DNA from: Perlabentimonas gracilis
GTDB taxonomy: Bacteria; Bacteroidota; Bacteroidia; Bacteroidales; Tenuifilaceae
Direction: 5' to 3'
Assembly: GCF_011174675.1 (NCBI RefSeq)
Contig: NZ_JAANIG010000040.1
Span: 1-36,398 of the forward strand
Length of the DNA stretch: 36,398 nucleotides
The position numbers and the translations under genes are program-made. The notes beneath the pieces are model-generated. The model did no database searches, was not told the origin of the DNA, and saw only the letters and a list, made by a program, of their open reading frames with translations. Positions 15,523-24,195 of the stretch are shown here, one piece after another. Every line of letters starts with the position of its first letter. Positions within the stretch are counted from its first letter, which is position 1.

Positions 15523-17841
15523 ATGACAAAAATTGAGAAAAACTACAAGCTCCTTTCGTGGGCAATCATGATCGCAGTGGTCGTATTAACGGTATTCTTT
15601 GTGCGCTCAATGCGCCAGAACGCCCGAATGGAAACCAACCTCGATGAGTACATGCCAAAAACCCACCCGGCATTCGTGTACAGCGATAAGGCTGAGGAAT
15701 GGTTCAACATTAAGGATGGTATCCTTATCGCCATTGAAACTAAGAATGGTATCTACAACCCACAAACTCTACAGAAAATAAAGGATATAAGCCTTGATCT
15801 TATTGATATGGACGAGTTTGAGGAGAACGATGTGATGTCGCTTTACACCGCCGATAATATTGTGGGAAGCGAGTATGGTATGGATGTTAAGGCTTTTTAC
15901 TCACGGGTACCAAAAACGGATGATAAGCTCGAGGAGATGAGGCAGAACGTTCAAACCAACGATATGGTTTATGGCAGATTAGTATCAACCGATGGGACAA
16001 CGGCTCTGGTTGTTGCTGGAATGAAGAGCGGTACGTTTACACCTGAGTTCTACAATCAGATTGTTAAATTCGCTAAAAGCTTCGAGAGCGACGAGGAGAG
16101 GATATACATAGCTGGTAGGCCTATTGTTGAGGGAACAATGGCGCTCCTTGGCCCAGCCGATATGAAACGGATGGTTCCCATAGTGATAGTTGTTATTGGG
16201 CTGGTTCTGTTTCTACTTTTGCGAAGCGTAAGGGCAACAGCAGCAACGCTTATAAGCGTTTTTGTTAGCAGCATATGGGCGTTTGGTATGATGGCAGTGC
16301 TAAAAGTGCCAATCTACTCGGTGTCCACCATGATTCCGGTAATGCTTATAGCCATTGGAGTGGCCTACGGAATCTACTACTACAATCATCTCAACCGATA
16401 TTACATCGATAATCCTGAAACAAAGAAAGAGGATGCAGTAAAATATGCTGTTCGTATTCTGTTTGCACCATTAAGCATGGCCGCATTCACCACAATTATT
16501 GGGTTTATTTCACTGCTTTCGTCGCAAGTGTACCCAATAAAGTACTTTGGAATTTTCACTGCAGTTGGGATTTTTACTGCCTTCCTACTTGCCCTGCTTT
16601 TTTTGCCGGCAATGGTTATCGCCTTTGGATACAAGCCAAAGGTTAAGAAAACCGATGTGAAAAAGGTGGCAAAAGGTAGGGCGTTCCGCTTCCTTTCCAA
16701 CAAGCTCCTTCTGAATCGTTGGTGGGTTTACGGTACGGTTTGGATTCTGATAATTATTGCACTTGTTGGTATTCAGAAGGTTTGGATCAACTCGAGTTTC
16801 CTCGATAAGTTTGAAAAGGATAGTGATATCGTACTCACCGATAGGTTTGTGAACAGCAAGTTTGGTGGAACCTCAACGCTAAATGTAATCCTCGAAAGCG
16901 ATCAGGAAAACGCATTTAAGCAGCCGGAAAATCTGATGTTAATTGACCAGATGCAAGCCGAAACAGAGAAACTTGCCCTAGTGGGCAACTCATTCTCGCT
17001 GGCCGACTACATAAAACGGATGAATAAAGTGATGAATGCCGACAACGAGGAGTTCTACGATATTCCCGAGAATAACGAAATGGTGGCACAGTACCTTTTG
17101 CTCTACGAGATGTCGGGCGATCCGGAGAACCTAACAAAGCTGATTAACTACGATTACAACCGTACCAACATCACTTTCCAGCTTAAGGGCGACGACTCCA
17201 AAACCATAAACGAGGCTTTGGCTGTAGTTAAGCAGTTCGAGGACAAGTTGAACGCTCAGGGAATTACCGTTAACTACGCTGGCTCGGGTTACAAGGCGTT
17301 GGTATTTAGCGACCTAATTCTTGAGGGACAGGTAATGAGCATTATCATTTCCTTGGGAATGGTTTTAATACTGCTAACGCTTATGTTCCGAAGCATAAAG
17401 GCTGGGCTAATTGGCTCGGTGCCAATTCTTATTACTGCCGTTTTGAGCTTTGGAGTAATGGGGTTACTCAACATTCCGCTTAGCACAACCACCGCATTGC
17501 TGTCGAGCATTGCCATTGGAATTGGAATTGATTACGCCATCCACTTTCTGCAGTACTACAAGATGAACCTGGCGCATAGCCGCCTAAAGGTAACTGCAAT
17601 TTACAAAACCATGAACCAAACGGGTAAGGCAATTCTGTTCAATGCCGTTGTGGTTATTTCGGGTTTTATGGTGCTTCTTTTCTCGGTTTTCCCACCAAAC
17701 AGGACCTTGGGTGCGCTTGTGTCGATGAATATGTTTACAAGTTTACTGGGCACACTCACGGTTATGATGATTCTGGTGTTCACCTTCAATGTATTTGTGA
17801 AGAAAAGAAAGAGCAAGTTACGTGGGAGAAAAAAATATTAA
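15523..17841 (+). CDS. MmpL/RND-superfamily exporter
   Basis: A 772-residue inner-membrane protein with the duplicated six-helix RND plan: helix 1 near 14-30, a periplasmic loop, helices 2-6 at about 215-370, helix 7 near 405, a second loop, and helices 8-12 at about 595-765. The two halves carry matching helix motifs, MLIAIGVAYGIYYYNHL (about 275-291) and AIGIGIDYAIHFLQYY (about 665-680); the latter GxxxDY aspartate is the usual proton-relay residue. The size fits the MmpL/HpnN-like group, which moves lipids or other hydrophobic compounds, rather than tripartite AcrB pumps (over 1000 residues). The ATG at 15523 fits better than 15460, whose leader is not conserved-looking. Partners downstream are a LolA-like protein and two outer-membrane proteins. 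Confidence 0.9.
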   Translation: MTKIEKNYKLLSWAIMIAVVVLTVFFVRSMRQNARMETNLDEYMPKTHPAFVYSDKAEEWFNIKDGILIAIETKNGIYNPQTLQKIKDISLDLIDMDEFEENDVMSLYTADNIVGSEYGMDVKAFYSRVPKTDDKLEEMRQNVQTNDMVYGRLVSTDGTTALVVAGMKSGTFTPEFYNQIVKFAKSFESDEERIYIAGRPIVEGTMALLGPADMKRMVPIVIVVIGLVLFLLLRSVRATAATLISVFVSSIWAFGMMAVLKVPIYSVSTMIPVMLIAIGVAYGIYYYNHLNRYYIDNPETKKEDAVKYAVRILFAPLSMAAFTTIIGFISLLSSQVYPIKYFGIFTAVGIFTAFLLALLFLPAMVIAFGYKPKVKKTDVKKVAKGRAFRFLSNKLLLNRWWVYGTVWILIIIALVGIQKVWINSSFLDKFEKDSDIVLTDRFVNSKFGGTSTLNVILESDQENAFKQPENLMLIDQMQAETEKLALVGNSFSLADYIKRMNKVMNADNEEFYDIPENNEMVAQYLLLYEMSGDPENLTKLINYDYNRTNITFQLKGDDSKTINEALAVVKQFEDKLNAQGITVNYAGSGYKALVFSDLILEGQVMSIIISLGMVLILLTLMFRSIKAGLIGSVPILITAVLSFGVMGLLNIPLSTTTALLSSIAIGIGIDYAIHFLQYYKMNLAHSRLKVTAIYKTMNQTGKAILFNAVVVISGFMVLLFSVFPPNRTLGALVSMNMFTSLLGTLTVMMILVFTFNVFVKKRKSKLRGRKKY

Positions 17842-17854
17842 TAGGAGAGATAAA

Positions 17855-18754
17855 ATGCGATTAAGACTAATCATATTGATAATTCTGATTCCAATTCAAA
17901 TGCTTGCATCGGACTCAACCCGTTTGGAAAGTGATTTTTTCCAATCCATCAGAGCCAATCAGGTTGATAGCTACATAACATTTGGGCAGGGATTTGGGAA
18001 TCTTGAACCGATGATTTTTGAGGGGTTGGTTGCTCCTTACTTCTTGCTTCGAGCAAGGAAGGATGCACGTTGGGCAGGAACCGTATCGCCAGCAATTATG
18101 ATTAGGATGAAAGCAGAAGAATCTTTTCCGGTATACTCCCCAAACTACCTGCCCAATATAACGCTCTATCATCAGCTTAGCGAGAAAAACGGAGAGGTTA
18201 AGTACCTCTTCGTTACCCTTAGGCATCACTCCAACGGGCAGTTCAACAGTTTCTACAACGAAGATGGTTCCCTGAACACAAAAACTGGTGATTTTTCAAC
18301 CAACATGGTTGAGTTTGGCGCCTTTTTCAACAAGCCCGTAATCCCTTTTTCAAACACAAAGGAATATTTCAGAACATCCTTAGAATATCACCTTGATTAT
18401 GGGCGAAGTGAGGAGTTGCAAGTAATATATAGCTTCGTGAGATGGCATAACAGCTTCAGAATCTATAAGTTTCCCTTACCCAAATCAACATTGAAAAGGC
18501 TGGGCTATCAGCCATCACCACGGGTACAAAGCAAGGTGGAGACAACCTGGATGTTTGGTAACCTTAACAACGCTAGTTTTTTTGATCTGAAGGAGCGCTT
18601 CAACCTTTCACTAACCATAGCCTATCGGCCAAAAGTGCTTAACGATGTTAGCCTTTTTGCAAATTTTTACAGCGGAAAGGATTATTACAATATGCAATTT
18701 TCAAACCGATTAAATGTATTTCGATTCGGAATTCAGGCTTATACAATTCGATAA
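17855..18754 (+). CDS. OMPLA-like outer-membrane beta-barrel (possible phospholipase A1)
   Basis: A 299-residue protein starting at the ATG at 17855, seven bases after AGGAGAGA (17843-17850); an earlier start at 17822 would overlap the exporter. A signal peptide (LRLIILIILIPIQMLA) is followed by alternating strands typical of a beta-barrel. It holds RHHSNGQ, matching the HxSNG signature of OMPLA/PldA, where H and S are catalytic: here H124 and S126. A later FSTNMVEF could supply the catalytic Asn (N150), but it is 24 residues from the Ser rather than the 12 of E. coli OMPLA. If active it would cleave misplaced phospholipids in the outer membrane. The overall similarity is low, so the enzyme call is tentative; the barrel call is firmer. 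Confidence 0.6.
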   Translation: MRLRLIILIILIPIQMLASDSTRLESDFFQSIRANQVDSYITFGQGFGNLEPMIFEGLVAPYFLLRARKDARWAGTVSPAIMIRMKAEESFPVYSPNYLPNITLYHQLSEKNGEVKYLFVTLRHHSNGQFNSFYNEDGSLNTKTGDFSTNMVEFGAFFNKPVIPFSNTKEYFRTSLEYHLDYGRSEELQVIYSFVRWHNSFRIYKFPLPKSTLKRLGYQPSPRVQSKVETTWMFGNLNNASFFDLKERFNLSLTIAYRPKVLNDVSLFANFYSGKDYYNMQFSNRLNVFRFGIQAYTIR

Positions 18755-18781
18755 ATCAAAAAATCAAAGGAGAACAAAACA

Positions 18782-19561
18782 ATGAGAACAAAAATTTTTA
18801 TTACAGCAATGGCAATTATTGCCACAGCAATGGCTTATCAGCCAGCAAGTGCCCAGCTAACCGGACAGCAGGTAATGGAAAAGGTTTACAACAATCCATC
18901 GGGCGACGATACTCAGGGTAGTTTAACCATGACCCTAACCAATAACCGAGGCGAACAGCGGGTACGTACATTAAAACAGTTTATAAAGGACGATGGAAAG
19001 ATGGAGAAGAAAATTATGTTCTTTGTAGCGCCAGCTGATGTGAAAAACACATCGTTTATGAACTGGAGCTACACCGATGGTCGTAGCGACGACCAGTGGA
19101 TCTACCTTCCAGCCCTTAAGCGAACCAAGCGCATTTCCAGCGATGGTAAAAGCGATAATTTTATGGGTTCCGACTTCACCTACGACGATCTGGGCGATCG
19201 CCATCCCAATCAGGATAACCACAAGCTACTCCACGAGGAAACGATAGAAGGAAAGGATTGCTACGTGGTGGAAAGCACTCCCAAGGAGGACGATTATATG
19301 TACTCAAAAACCATTACCTGGGTAATGAAGGACAACTACCTTGGGTTAAAGCGTGAGTTTTACGACGACAGGGAAAAACTGCTGAAAGTACTTACCATTA
19401 AGAAATACGACAAGGTTGATGGTTTCTGGACCATTCTCGAAACCGAGATGCACAACGTGCAGAAGGATCATCGAACCAATATGAAATTTACCGATGTTCA
19501 GAAGAACAAAGGAATTTCCAACAGCAAGTTTACCGAGCGTAGCATGACGTTAGGAAACTAA
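18782..19561 (+). CDS. LolA-like outer-membrane lipoprotein-sorting-type protein
   Basis: A 259-residue secreted protein with a signal peptide ending near ASAQ (residues 22-25) and an AAAGGAGAA ribosome site 7-8 bases before the ATG. The mature part has the pattern of the LolA-like family found beside MmpL exporters: GSLTMTLTNNRGEQRVRT, an aromatic YLPALKRTKRISS strand (residues about 107-120), and the GSDFTYDDLGDR loop (about 128-139). These proteins are thought to have a half-barrel that carries lipids or lipoproteins across the periplasm. Standing between the inner-membrane exporter and an outer-membrane barrel, it would be the periplasmic shuttle. Gaps of 27 and 71 bp separate it from its neighbours. 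Confidence 0.85.
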   Translation: MRTKIFITAMAIIATAMAYQPASAQLTGQQVMEKVYNNPSGDDTQGSLTMTLTNNRGEQRVRTLKQFIKDDGKMEKKIMFFVAPADVKNTSFMNWSYTDGRSDDQWIYLPALKRTKRISSDGKSDNFMGSDFTYDDLGDRHPNQDNHKLLHEETIEGKDCYVVESTPKEDDYMYSKTITWVMKDNYLGLKREFYDDREKLLKVLTIKKYDKVDGFWTILETEMHNVQKDHRTNMKFTDVQKNKGISNSKFTERSMTLGN

Positions 19562-19632
19562 TTGATTGTTTAACATAGATCTTTATAATGTATTGATAAC
19601 AGAATTTCAATATGCTTCAATAAAAATAAGAA

Positions 19633-20880
19633 ATGATGAGACAAAGAATAATATTCACTACAATTTTCCTATCCCTAATAGTGGGAACTAGCCAAGCACA
19701 GGAGGATAAAGGTATTGATATATCGGGTTTTGCCCGAAACTATACGGGTGTGCTAACAGGCGGAGATAATGAGTTTTCAATTATTCAGAATACGTTTAAC
19801 CTGTCTTTTGAGAAAAAGCAGGAAAAAGTTAGCTTTAAAGTAAATCCATACCTATACCATTACTTCGATCGTGATTTGGAGCTGGGTTTGCGTGAGGCCT
19901 ACCTCGATTTGCGCTTCGACAATATGGATCTTCGCCTGGGCAAGCAGCAAATAATTTACGGAAAAGCCGAGGGTGTATTTATTACCGATGTGGTTGCACC
20001 AAAGGATTTACGGGAATTTCTACTACCCGATTTCGATGAGATTCGTATGGGTGTAACCTCAGCTAAGCTCAACTACTACTTTGGCAACAGCACCATCGAG
20101 GTGGTATGGTCACCAGTTTTTACGCCTACTCAAATGCCCGCCGATGGCTCCATCTGGAGTCCCACAATGCCATTCCCCATTACCCCAACATTCGATTACT
20201 CAACTGCTGAAATCGAACCAAAGCTCGAGAATAGCGAATACTACCTCCGATTCTCATCCATGTCGTCTAAAGCCGATTTTGAAATTGTTGGTGGATACTT
20301 CTGGGCTGATGATCCTGCGATGCATATTACAAAACAGATTAATCCAGCTACTTTGCAACTTGTTGGCTTAACCGTTCGTCCTGAGTACCATAGGTTAACC
20401 ATGGGGGGTGCAAGCATTGGTATTCCCCTTGGTCCATTAGTTGTTCGAAGTGAAGGGGGTTACTATTCAGGAAAATATTTCCAAACCGAAACGCCAACCA
20501 TTCCCGATGCCACCATCGAAAAGGATTTTTTACACTACATGATTGGTGTTGATTACACCCTTGCGGGTGTAAGATTATCGGCCCAATTTATTCAAGAGAA
20601 TATTCTTGATTATGAGGAAGGAATCCGTAACGATGAATATGAAAACACAATGACTTTTCTGGCCAAAAAAGACTTTCTGAGGGAACGCCTTTGGCTTGAA
20701 TTTTTTGCATACATTGGACTAAATAATGGCGATGCGCTTATGCGGCCAAAGGTGTCATACTCTTTTGCCGATGGATTCGATATTCAGCTAGGAGCAAACT
20801 TTTTTGTTGGAACGGAAGGACGGTTTGGTCAGTACAATACAAATGATATGATTTATACCAAAATGAAATATAGTTTTTAA
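19633..20880 (+). CDS. Outer-membrane beta-barrel protein of the export operon (DUF1302-like)
   Basis: A 415-residue protein with a signal peptide (cleavage after SQAQ, about residue 22) and a long series of amphipathic strands ending in KYSF, the C-terminal phenylalanine typical of barrels assembled by BamA. The start of the mature part (ISGFARNYTGVLTGGDNEFS) and DMDLRLGKQQIIYGKAEG-like segments resemble DUF1302 proteins, which are often coded beside MmpL exporters and LolA-like or DUF1329 proteins. It probably forms the outer-membrane step of the system. It is the last gene before the hairpin at 20911. Confidence 0.75.
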   Translation: MMRQRIIFTTIFLSLIVGTSQAQEDKGIDISGFARNYTGVLTGGDNEFSIIQNTFNLSFEKKQEKVSFKVNPYLYHYFDRDLELGLREAYLDLRFDNMDLRLGKQQIIYGKAEGVFITDVVAPKDLREFLLPDFDEIRMGVTSAKLNYYFGNSTIEVVWSPVFTPTQMPADGSIWSPTMPFPITPTFDYSTAEIEPKLENSEYYLRFSSMSSKADFEIVGGYFWADDPAMHITKQINPATLQLVGLTVRPEYHRLTMGGASIGIPLGPLVVRSEGGYYSGKYFQTETPTIPDATIEKDFLHYMIGVDYTLAGVRLSAQFIQENILDYEEGIRNDEYENTMTFLAKKDFLRERLWLEFFAYIGLNNGDALMRPKVSYSFADGFDIQLGANFFVGTEGRFGQYNTNDMIYTKMKYSF

Positions 20881-20910
20881 ATCTGAATTTTGCAATAATT
20901 TGAATGACTC

Positions 20911-20947
20911 AATGCCCATTACTCAATATTTGTTGAGTATGGGCATT
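20911..20947. terminator. Hairpin between convergent genes, probable bidirectional terminator
   Basis: AATGCCCATTACTCAA and TTGAGTATGGGCATT pair over 15 bp with one bulged T and a six-base loop. It lies between the last gene of the export operon and the FMN-binding gene, which converge. The flanks are only modestly T-rich. Confidence 0.6.
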
Positions 20948-20955
20948 GTACCAAT

Positions 20956-21456
20956 TTAAGGATTTACCCTGTCCATTAGCCGCACATTTTTCCTTAGTGA
21001 TTCGATGTTCTTAATCAATCCCTTAGCAGAGATCGTTGCGCCACTTATAGCATCAACGTTTTGGCCGTAGTCATAGGCAGTTTCTGAATCTATTTGCAGC
21101 TTACTTAACCAGCGTTTATTGGTAACTTGCAACCCATATGTAGAAGGGTAGTCTGTTACTCTAACCCGAAGAACTGCACCCTCTGGACTAAGAAGGACTA
21201 ATGATGTAAATGTATGCATCCTTCCCTTGGTTTCAAGTTGAAACAGGTAGGCCATTGGCTTATCTGCTCCACATATTTCCCAGGAACCAGTAACCTTCTT
21301 TATATCAAAAGTGGCTGGATCTAGGTTTTGAGGTCTGGTAACAATCTCCGATTTGCCAAACTCTTCTCTTAAAATGCTTTTGTGATGCCTAGTAAACTCC
21401 TGAGCGTTTGCCAGCAGGCAAGTTATCAATGATAATGTGGTGAATAACCATTTCAT
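20956..21456 (-). CDS. Periplasmic FMN-binding-domain protein
   Basis: A 166-residue protein with a signal peptide (LFTTLSLITCLLANAQ). The C-terminal half fits the FMN_bind domain: a strand region with TSLVLLSPEGAVLRVRV and the motif DAISGATISAKG (about 136-147), in which the Thr of SGAT is the residue that ApbE flavin transferases modify covalently in RnfG- and NqrC-type proteins. It would therefore carry a covalent FMN outside the cytoplasm and pass electrons. No apbE, rnf or nqr gene is in the window. It follows the porin gene by only three bases, so the two are one operon. Confidence 0.8.
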   Translation of the reverse strand: MKWLFTTLSLITCLLANAQEFTRHHKSILREEFGKSEIVTRPQNLDPATFDIKKVTGSWEICGADKPMAYLFQLETKGRMHTFTSLVLLSPEGAVLRVRVTDYPSTYGLQVTNKRWLSKLQIDSETAYDYGQNVDAISGATISAKGLIKNIESLRKNVRLMDRVNP

Positions 21457-21459
21457 AGT

Positions 21460-22629
21460 TTAAAAATTTACGCCAACGCCCATGTTGAAAACACCGTTAT
21501 TCATAGTGTCGGCTCCATTACGGTAGAAAATATAATCGATCTTAAAAACTGCATTCTGATGGAATTTGTAGCCAACGCCAACGCCCAATCCGTTGTATGA
21601 GTATGAATCATTGGCAGCAAGTTCTCCGGCAACATCAAAATGGCTGTTGTAGTGTTCCCAGCGAACAAATGGTTCTACCTCATGCTGCTGGTCTTGCATA
21701 TTGAAAGGAATTACATACGACACCTCAGCATAGTACCCAAAAAGAGCCGATCCCAAATCACGACCAGTAAATTGGTTGTAGGCGCTGGTATTACTTAGGT
21801 CGCTATACACTATCTGACCCGTTGAACGGAAATTACCAAAACGGTATCTATAGTCAAAAGCCATCATACTTACACCTACTACGGAACTATCGGCCTTTTG
21901 CACCAGATCTTTATTGGTAAAGTCTATGCCGTTGTACAGGCTCGATTGGGTTTTACCAAAATACCCCGATAGCCCAACCTCTAAGCCTAAAATGCCGTGG
22001 TATGAGATTTTTGCCGATAAATTTGGGCTACTCATAAACGATTCGGCTCCTTTCTGCCTACCTCCTCGGAGGGCGTCAACCCCTTTCAGCTTTGCTGACC
22101 CATCGTAGCTGGCAAAGCCATTTACAAGGTAAAGCTGATACGTTAGGCTTGCAGCCGTAAGCTGCCCAGTGAACCCCATTCCAATTTCTCTCCATGTAGT
22201 TGGAACAATTCTAGTATCGAGTAACGGTCTTTCTACCCCATTAAAACTTGGTGGCTCATGGTATTCGTTTATTATACCCATAGGTATTAACACCAAACCC
22301 GCACGAAAATTAAGTAAAGGAGAAAAGGCGTAGTTGAGATAAGCTTGCTCAATGTATACTTCTGTTACATGTTCAAACTCAACCTCTGTTAAAAACGATA
22401 AGCGTTTATTGTACTGATAGCCAAAAAGTAAAACCATTCGATGAATGTCGATTTTTGAATTACTATTCTGATTTGGGATAAATGGCTGGTTGAAGTCAAT
22501 CTGTCCGTATCCTCCTATAGTTACTTTTTTATCGCTTTCAGGATCGCTCGCATATGTATAAGTTGTTGGTAACCCAAAACTAATTCCAAGAATTAGTGTG
22601 ACAAGTAAGCATTTGTATATTGTTCTCAT
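21460..22629 (-). CDS. Outer-membrane porin-like barrel, OprO/OprP type
   Basis: A 389-residue protein with a signal peptide (about 1-27) and alternating strands over its full length, ending in GVGVNF with a terminal Phe. The opening of the mature part (VTIGGYGQIDFNQPF) and the segment LNFRAGLVLIPMGIINEYHEPPSF, split by turns, match the phosphate-selective porin O/P pattern (GrvpvPxG region). Pfam-type O/P porins in Bacteroidota are not reliably phosphate-specific, so the substrate is open. It is the first gene of a two-gene operon with the FMN-binding protein and has a well-formed promoter upstream. Confidence 0.8.
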   Translation of the reverse strand: MRTIYKCLLVTLILGISFGLPTTYTYASDPESDKKVTIGGYGQIDFNQPFIPNQNSNSKIDIHRMVLLFGYQYNKRLSFLTEVEFEHVTEVYIEQAYLNYAFSPLLNFRAGLVLIPMGIINEYHEPPSFNGVERPLLDTRIVPTTWREIGMGFTGQLTAASLTYQLYLVNGFASYDGSAKLKGVDALRGGRQKGAESFMSSPNLSAKISYHGILGLEVGLSGYFGKTQSSLYNGIDFTNKDLVQKADSSVVGVSMMAFDYRYRFGNFRSTGQIVYSDLSNTSAYNQFTGRDLGSALFGYYAEVSYVIPFNMQDQQHEVEPFVRWEHYNSHFDVAGELAANDSYSYNGLGVGVGYKFHQNAVFKIDYIFYRNGADTMNNGVFNMGVGVNF

Positions 22630-22660
22630 TTTTTGTAAGATAAGTTTGTTTTTTCTGGGG

Positions 22661-22691
22661 CAAAGCTAATAAGGGCTAAGCGATTCTACAA
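22661..22691 (-). promoter_or_regulatory. Promoter of the porin/FMN-binding operon
   Basis: On the minus strand TTG (22691-22689), 20 bases, then TAGCTTTG (22668-22661), about 32 bases before the porin ATG. Good consensus match. Confidence 0.6.
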
Positions 22692-22823
22692 TCCCCAAAT
22701 GTTGGTATTTAGACAAAGATCAAATAAAAATAAAAATATTTCAATTTTCCCATAGGGTAGATTGTTGTTTAAGGGTCATAGTAGTGAAAGCAAAAAAATA
22801 ATAACCCTTAATACAATACAGCT

Positions 22824-24092
22824 ATGAAAACAATTGCTAACTACCTACGGAAAATGAGCACGCTGGCACTGATGGTGCTTATGCTCAGCCCTGCATTTGG
22901 GCAAAATGGCAATGGCTTTATCACCCTAAGCGGTACGCTTAAGGATGCCAAAACCAACAACAACCTATACTTTGCTTATGTTACTGTACCCGGCACACAC
23001 ATTGGCACGGTTTCGAACAGCGAGGGTGAGTTTACCCTAAAAATTAACAGGAGTATCGATGCCAAGGAGGTTGAGTTCTCCCATCTGGGGTACAAATCGA
23101 AACGAATTGCCTTAAATGAATTGCTAAACGGGGCGGTAGAGGTTAAACTCGAGCCCGCATCGGTAGCCCTTAGTGAAGTTACCATCCGGCCCGAAGACCC
23201 ACTAACCATTGTGAAGGAGGCCCTGCGTAAGGTACAGTTTAACTACAGCGATAAGCCCAATATGCTTACCGGGTTCTACCGCGAAACCATCAAGCAGCGC
23301 CGCGATTACATTTCAATTTCCGAGGCAGTCGTCGATATCTATAAAGCGTCGTACAAGCCCATGGGTGGTGGCGACAGGGTAAAGCTTTACAAGGGTCGCA
23401 AAAGTGCCAACGTGAAAAAAGCCGATACTCTGGCCGTGAAGTTACAGGGAGGCCCCAGCGTGTCGCTTCTGCTCGATGTTGCCAAGAATGCTGATGTGAT
23501 TTTCTTCGAAGATTTTGAGGATTACTACGAGTTTAGAATCGATGATGTGGTTACCATCGACGATAAGATTAGCTACGTAATTAGCTTTGCACAGAAAGAG
23601 AACATTGACTTCCCGCTTTACTATGGCAGGCTATTTATCGATACTCGAAACCTAGCCATTACCCATGCGCACTTTAGCCTTAACCTCGACAACGAGGAGG
23701 AGGCAGCCAAGCTGTTCATCCTGCGTAAGCCTAGGGGCGTTAAGTTTACTCCTACCAGCACATCGTACTACGTAACCTACACCGAGAACGATGGCAAGTA
23801 CTACCTAAACTACATGCGCAACGAGCTTACCTTTAAGGCCAACTGGCGTCGTCGGATATTTAACACAAACTACGCCGTGGTGGCCGAGATGGCCATAACT
23901 GATAGGGATTTGGAGAATACCGAGAGGTTTGCTCTCCGCGAGACCTTTAGGCAGAGAGATGTGCTAGCCGAAGCAGTTGAAGCGTTCAATGATGATGACT
24001 TCTGGGGTGAGCACAACTACATTAAGCCCGAGGAATCCATTGAGGATGCCATCCGCAGATATGGCCGCCGTTTGATGAGGCAGCAGAAGTAA
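22824..24092 (+). CDS. CarboxypepD_reg-like secreted protein, paralogue A
   Basis: A 422-residue protein with a signal peptide (to about residue 26). Residues about 32-118 are a CarboxypepD_reg-like Ig-type domain (LSGTLKDAKTNNNLYFAYVT, GTVSNSEGEFTLKI, HLGYKSKRI), as found at the N-terminus of SusC-like receptors. The remaining 300 residues form a conserved domain shared with the gene at 25760: NYSDKP-x3-L-x-GFYRE, AVVDIYKASY, RKSANVKKADTLAVKLQGG. There is no TonB plug or barrel. The function of this two-domain family is not known to me; it is probably periplasmic or on the cell surface. It precedes a sigma/FecR pair but is separated from it by a strong terminator. Confidence 0.8.
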   Translation: MKTIANYLRKMSTLALMVLMLSPAFGQNGNGFITLSGTLKDAKTNNNLYFAYVTVPGTHIGTVSNSEGEFTLKINRSIDAKEVEFSHLGYKSKRIALNELLNGAVEVKLEPASVALSEVTIRPEDPLTIVKEALRKVQFNYSDKPNMLTGFYRETIKQRRDYISISEAVVDIYKASYKPMGGGDRVKLYKGRKSANVKKADTLAVKLQGGPSVSLLLDVAKNADVIFFEDFEDYYEFRIDDVVTIDDKISYVISFAQKENIDFPLYYGRLFIDTRNLAITHAHFSLNLDNEEEAAKLFILRKPRGVKFTPTSTSYYVTYTENDGKYYLNYMRNELTFKANWRRRIFNTNYAVVAEMAITDRDLENTERFALRETFRQRDVLAEAVEAFNDDDFWGEHNYIKPEESIEDAIRRYGRRLMRQQK

Positions 24093-24106
24093 AAGCGAAA
24101 AGGGTA

Positions 24107-24143
24107 TGCTGCGCCAGTTTACCTCGGCGCAGCAACCTTTTTT
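24107..24143 (+). terminator. Intrinsic terminator after paralogue A
   Basis: TGCTGCGCC-(10-base loop)-GGCGCAGCA is a perfect 9-bp GC-rich stem followed by AACC and a run of T. It insulates the following sigma factor gene, which has its own promoter. Confidence 0.85.
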
Positions 24144-24174
24144 GTAATAGTTTTATTCCATTTTCATATCTTTG
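24141..24174 (+). promoter_or_regulatory. Promoter of the sigma/FecR/STN operon; decides the sigma start
   Basis: TTTG (24141-24144), 22 bases, then TATCTTTG (24167-24174). The -7 box covers an in-frame TTG at 24172, so translation must begin downstream, most simply at the ATG at 24196. Confidence 0.55.
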
Positions 24175-24195
24175 GGGCAATTAATCGGCAGCAAT

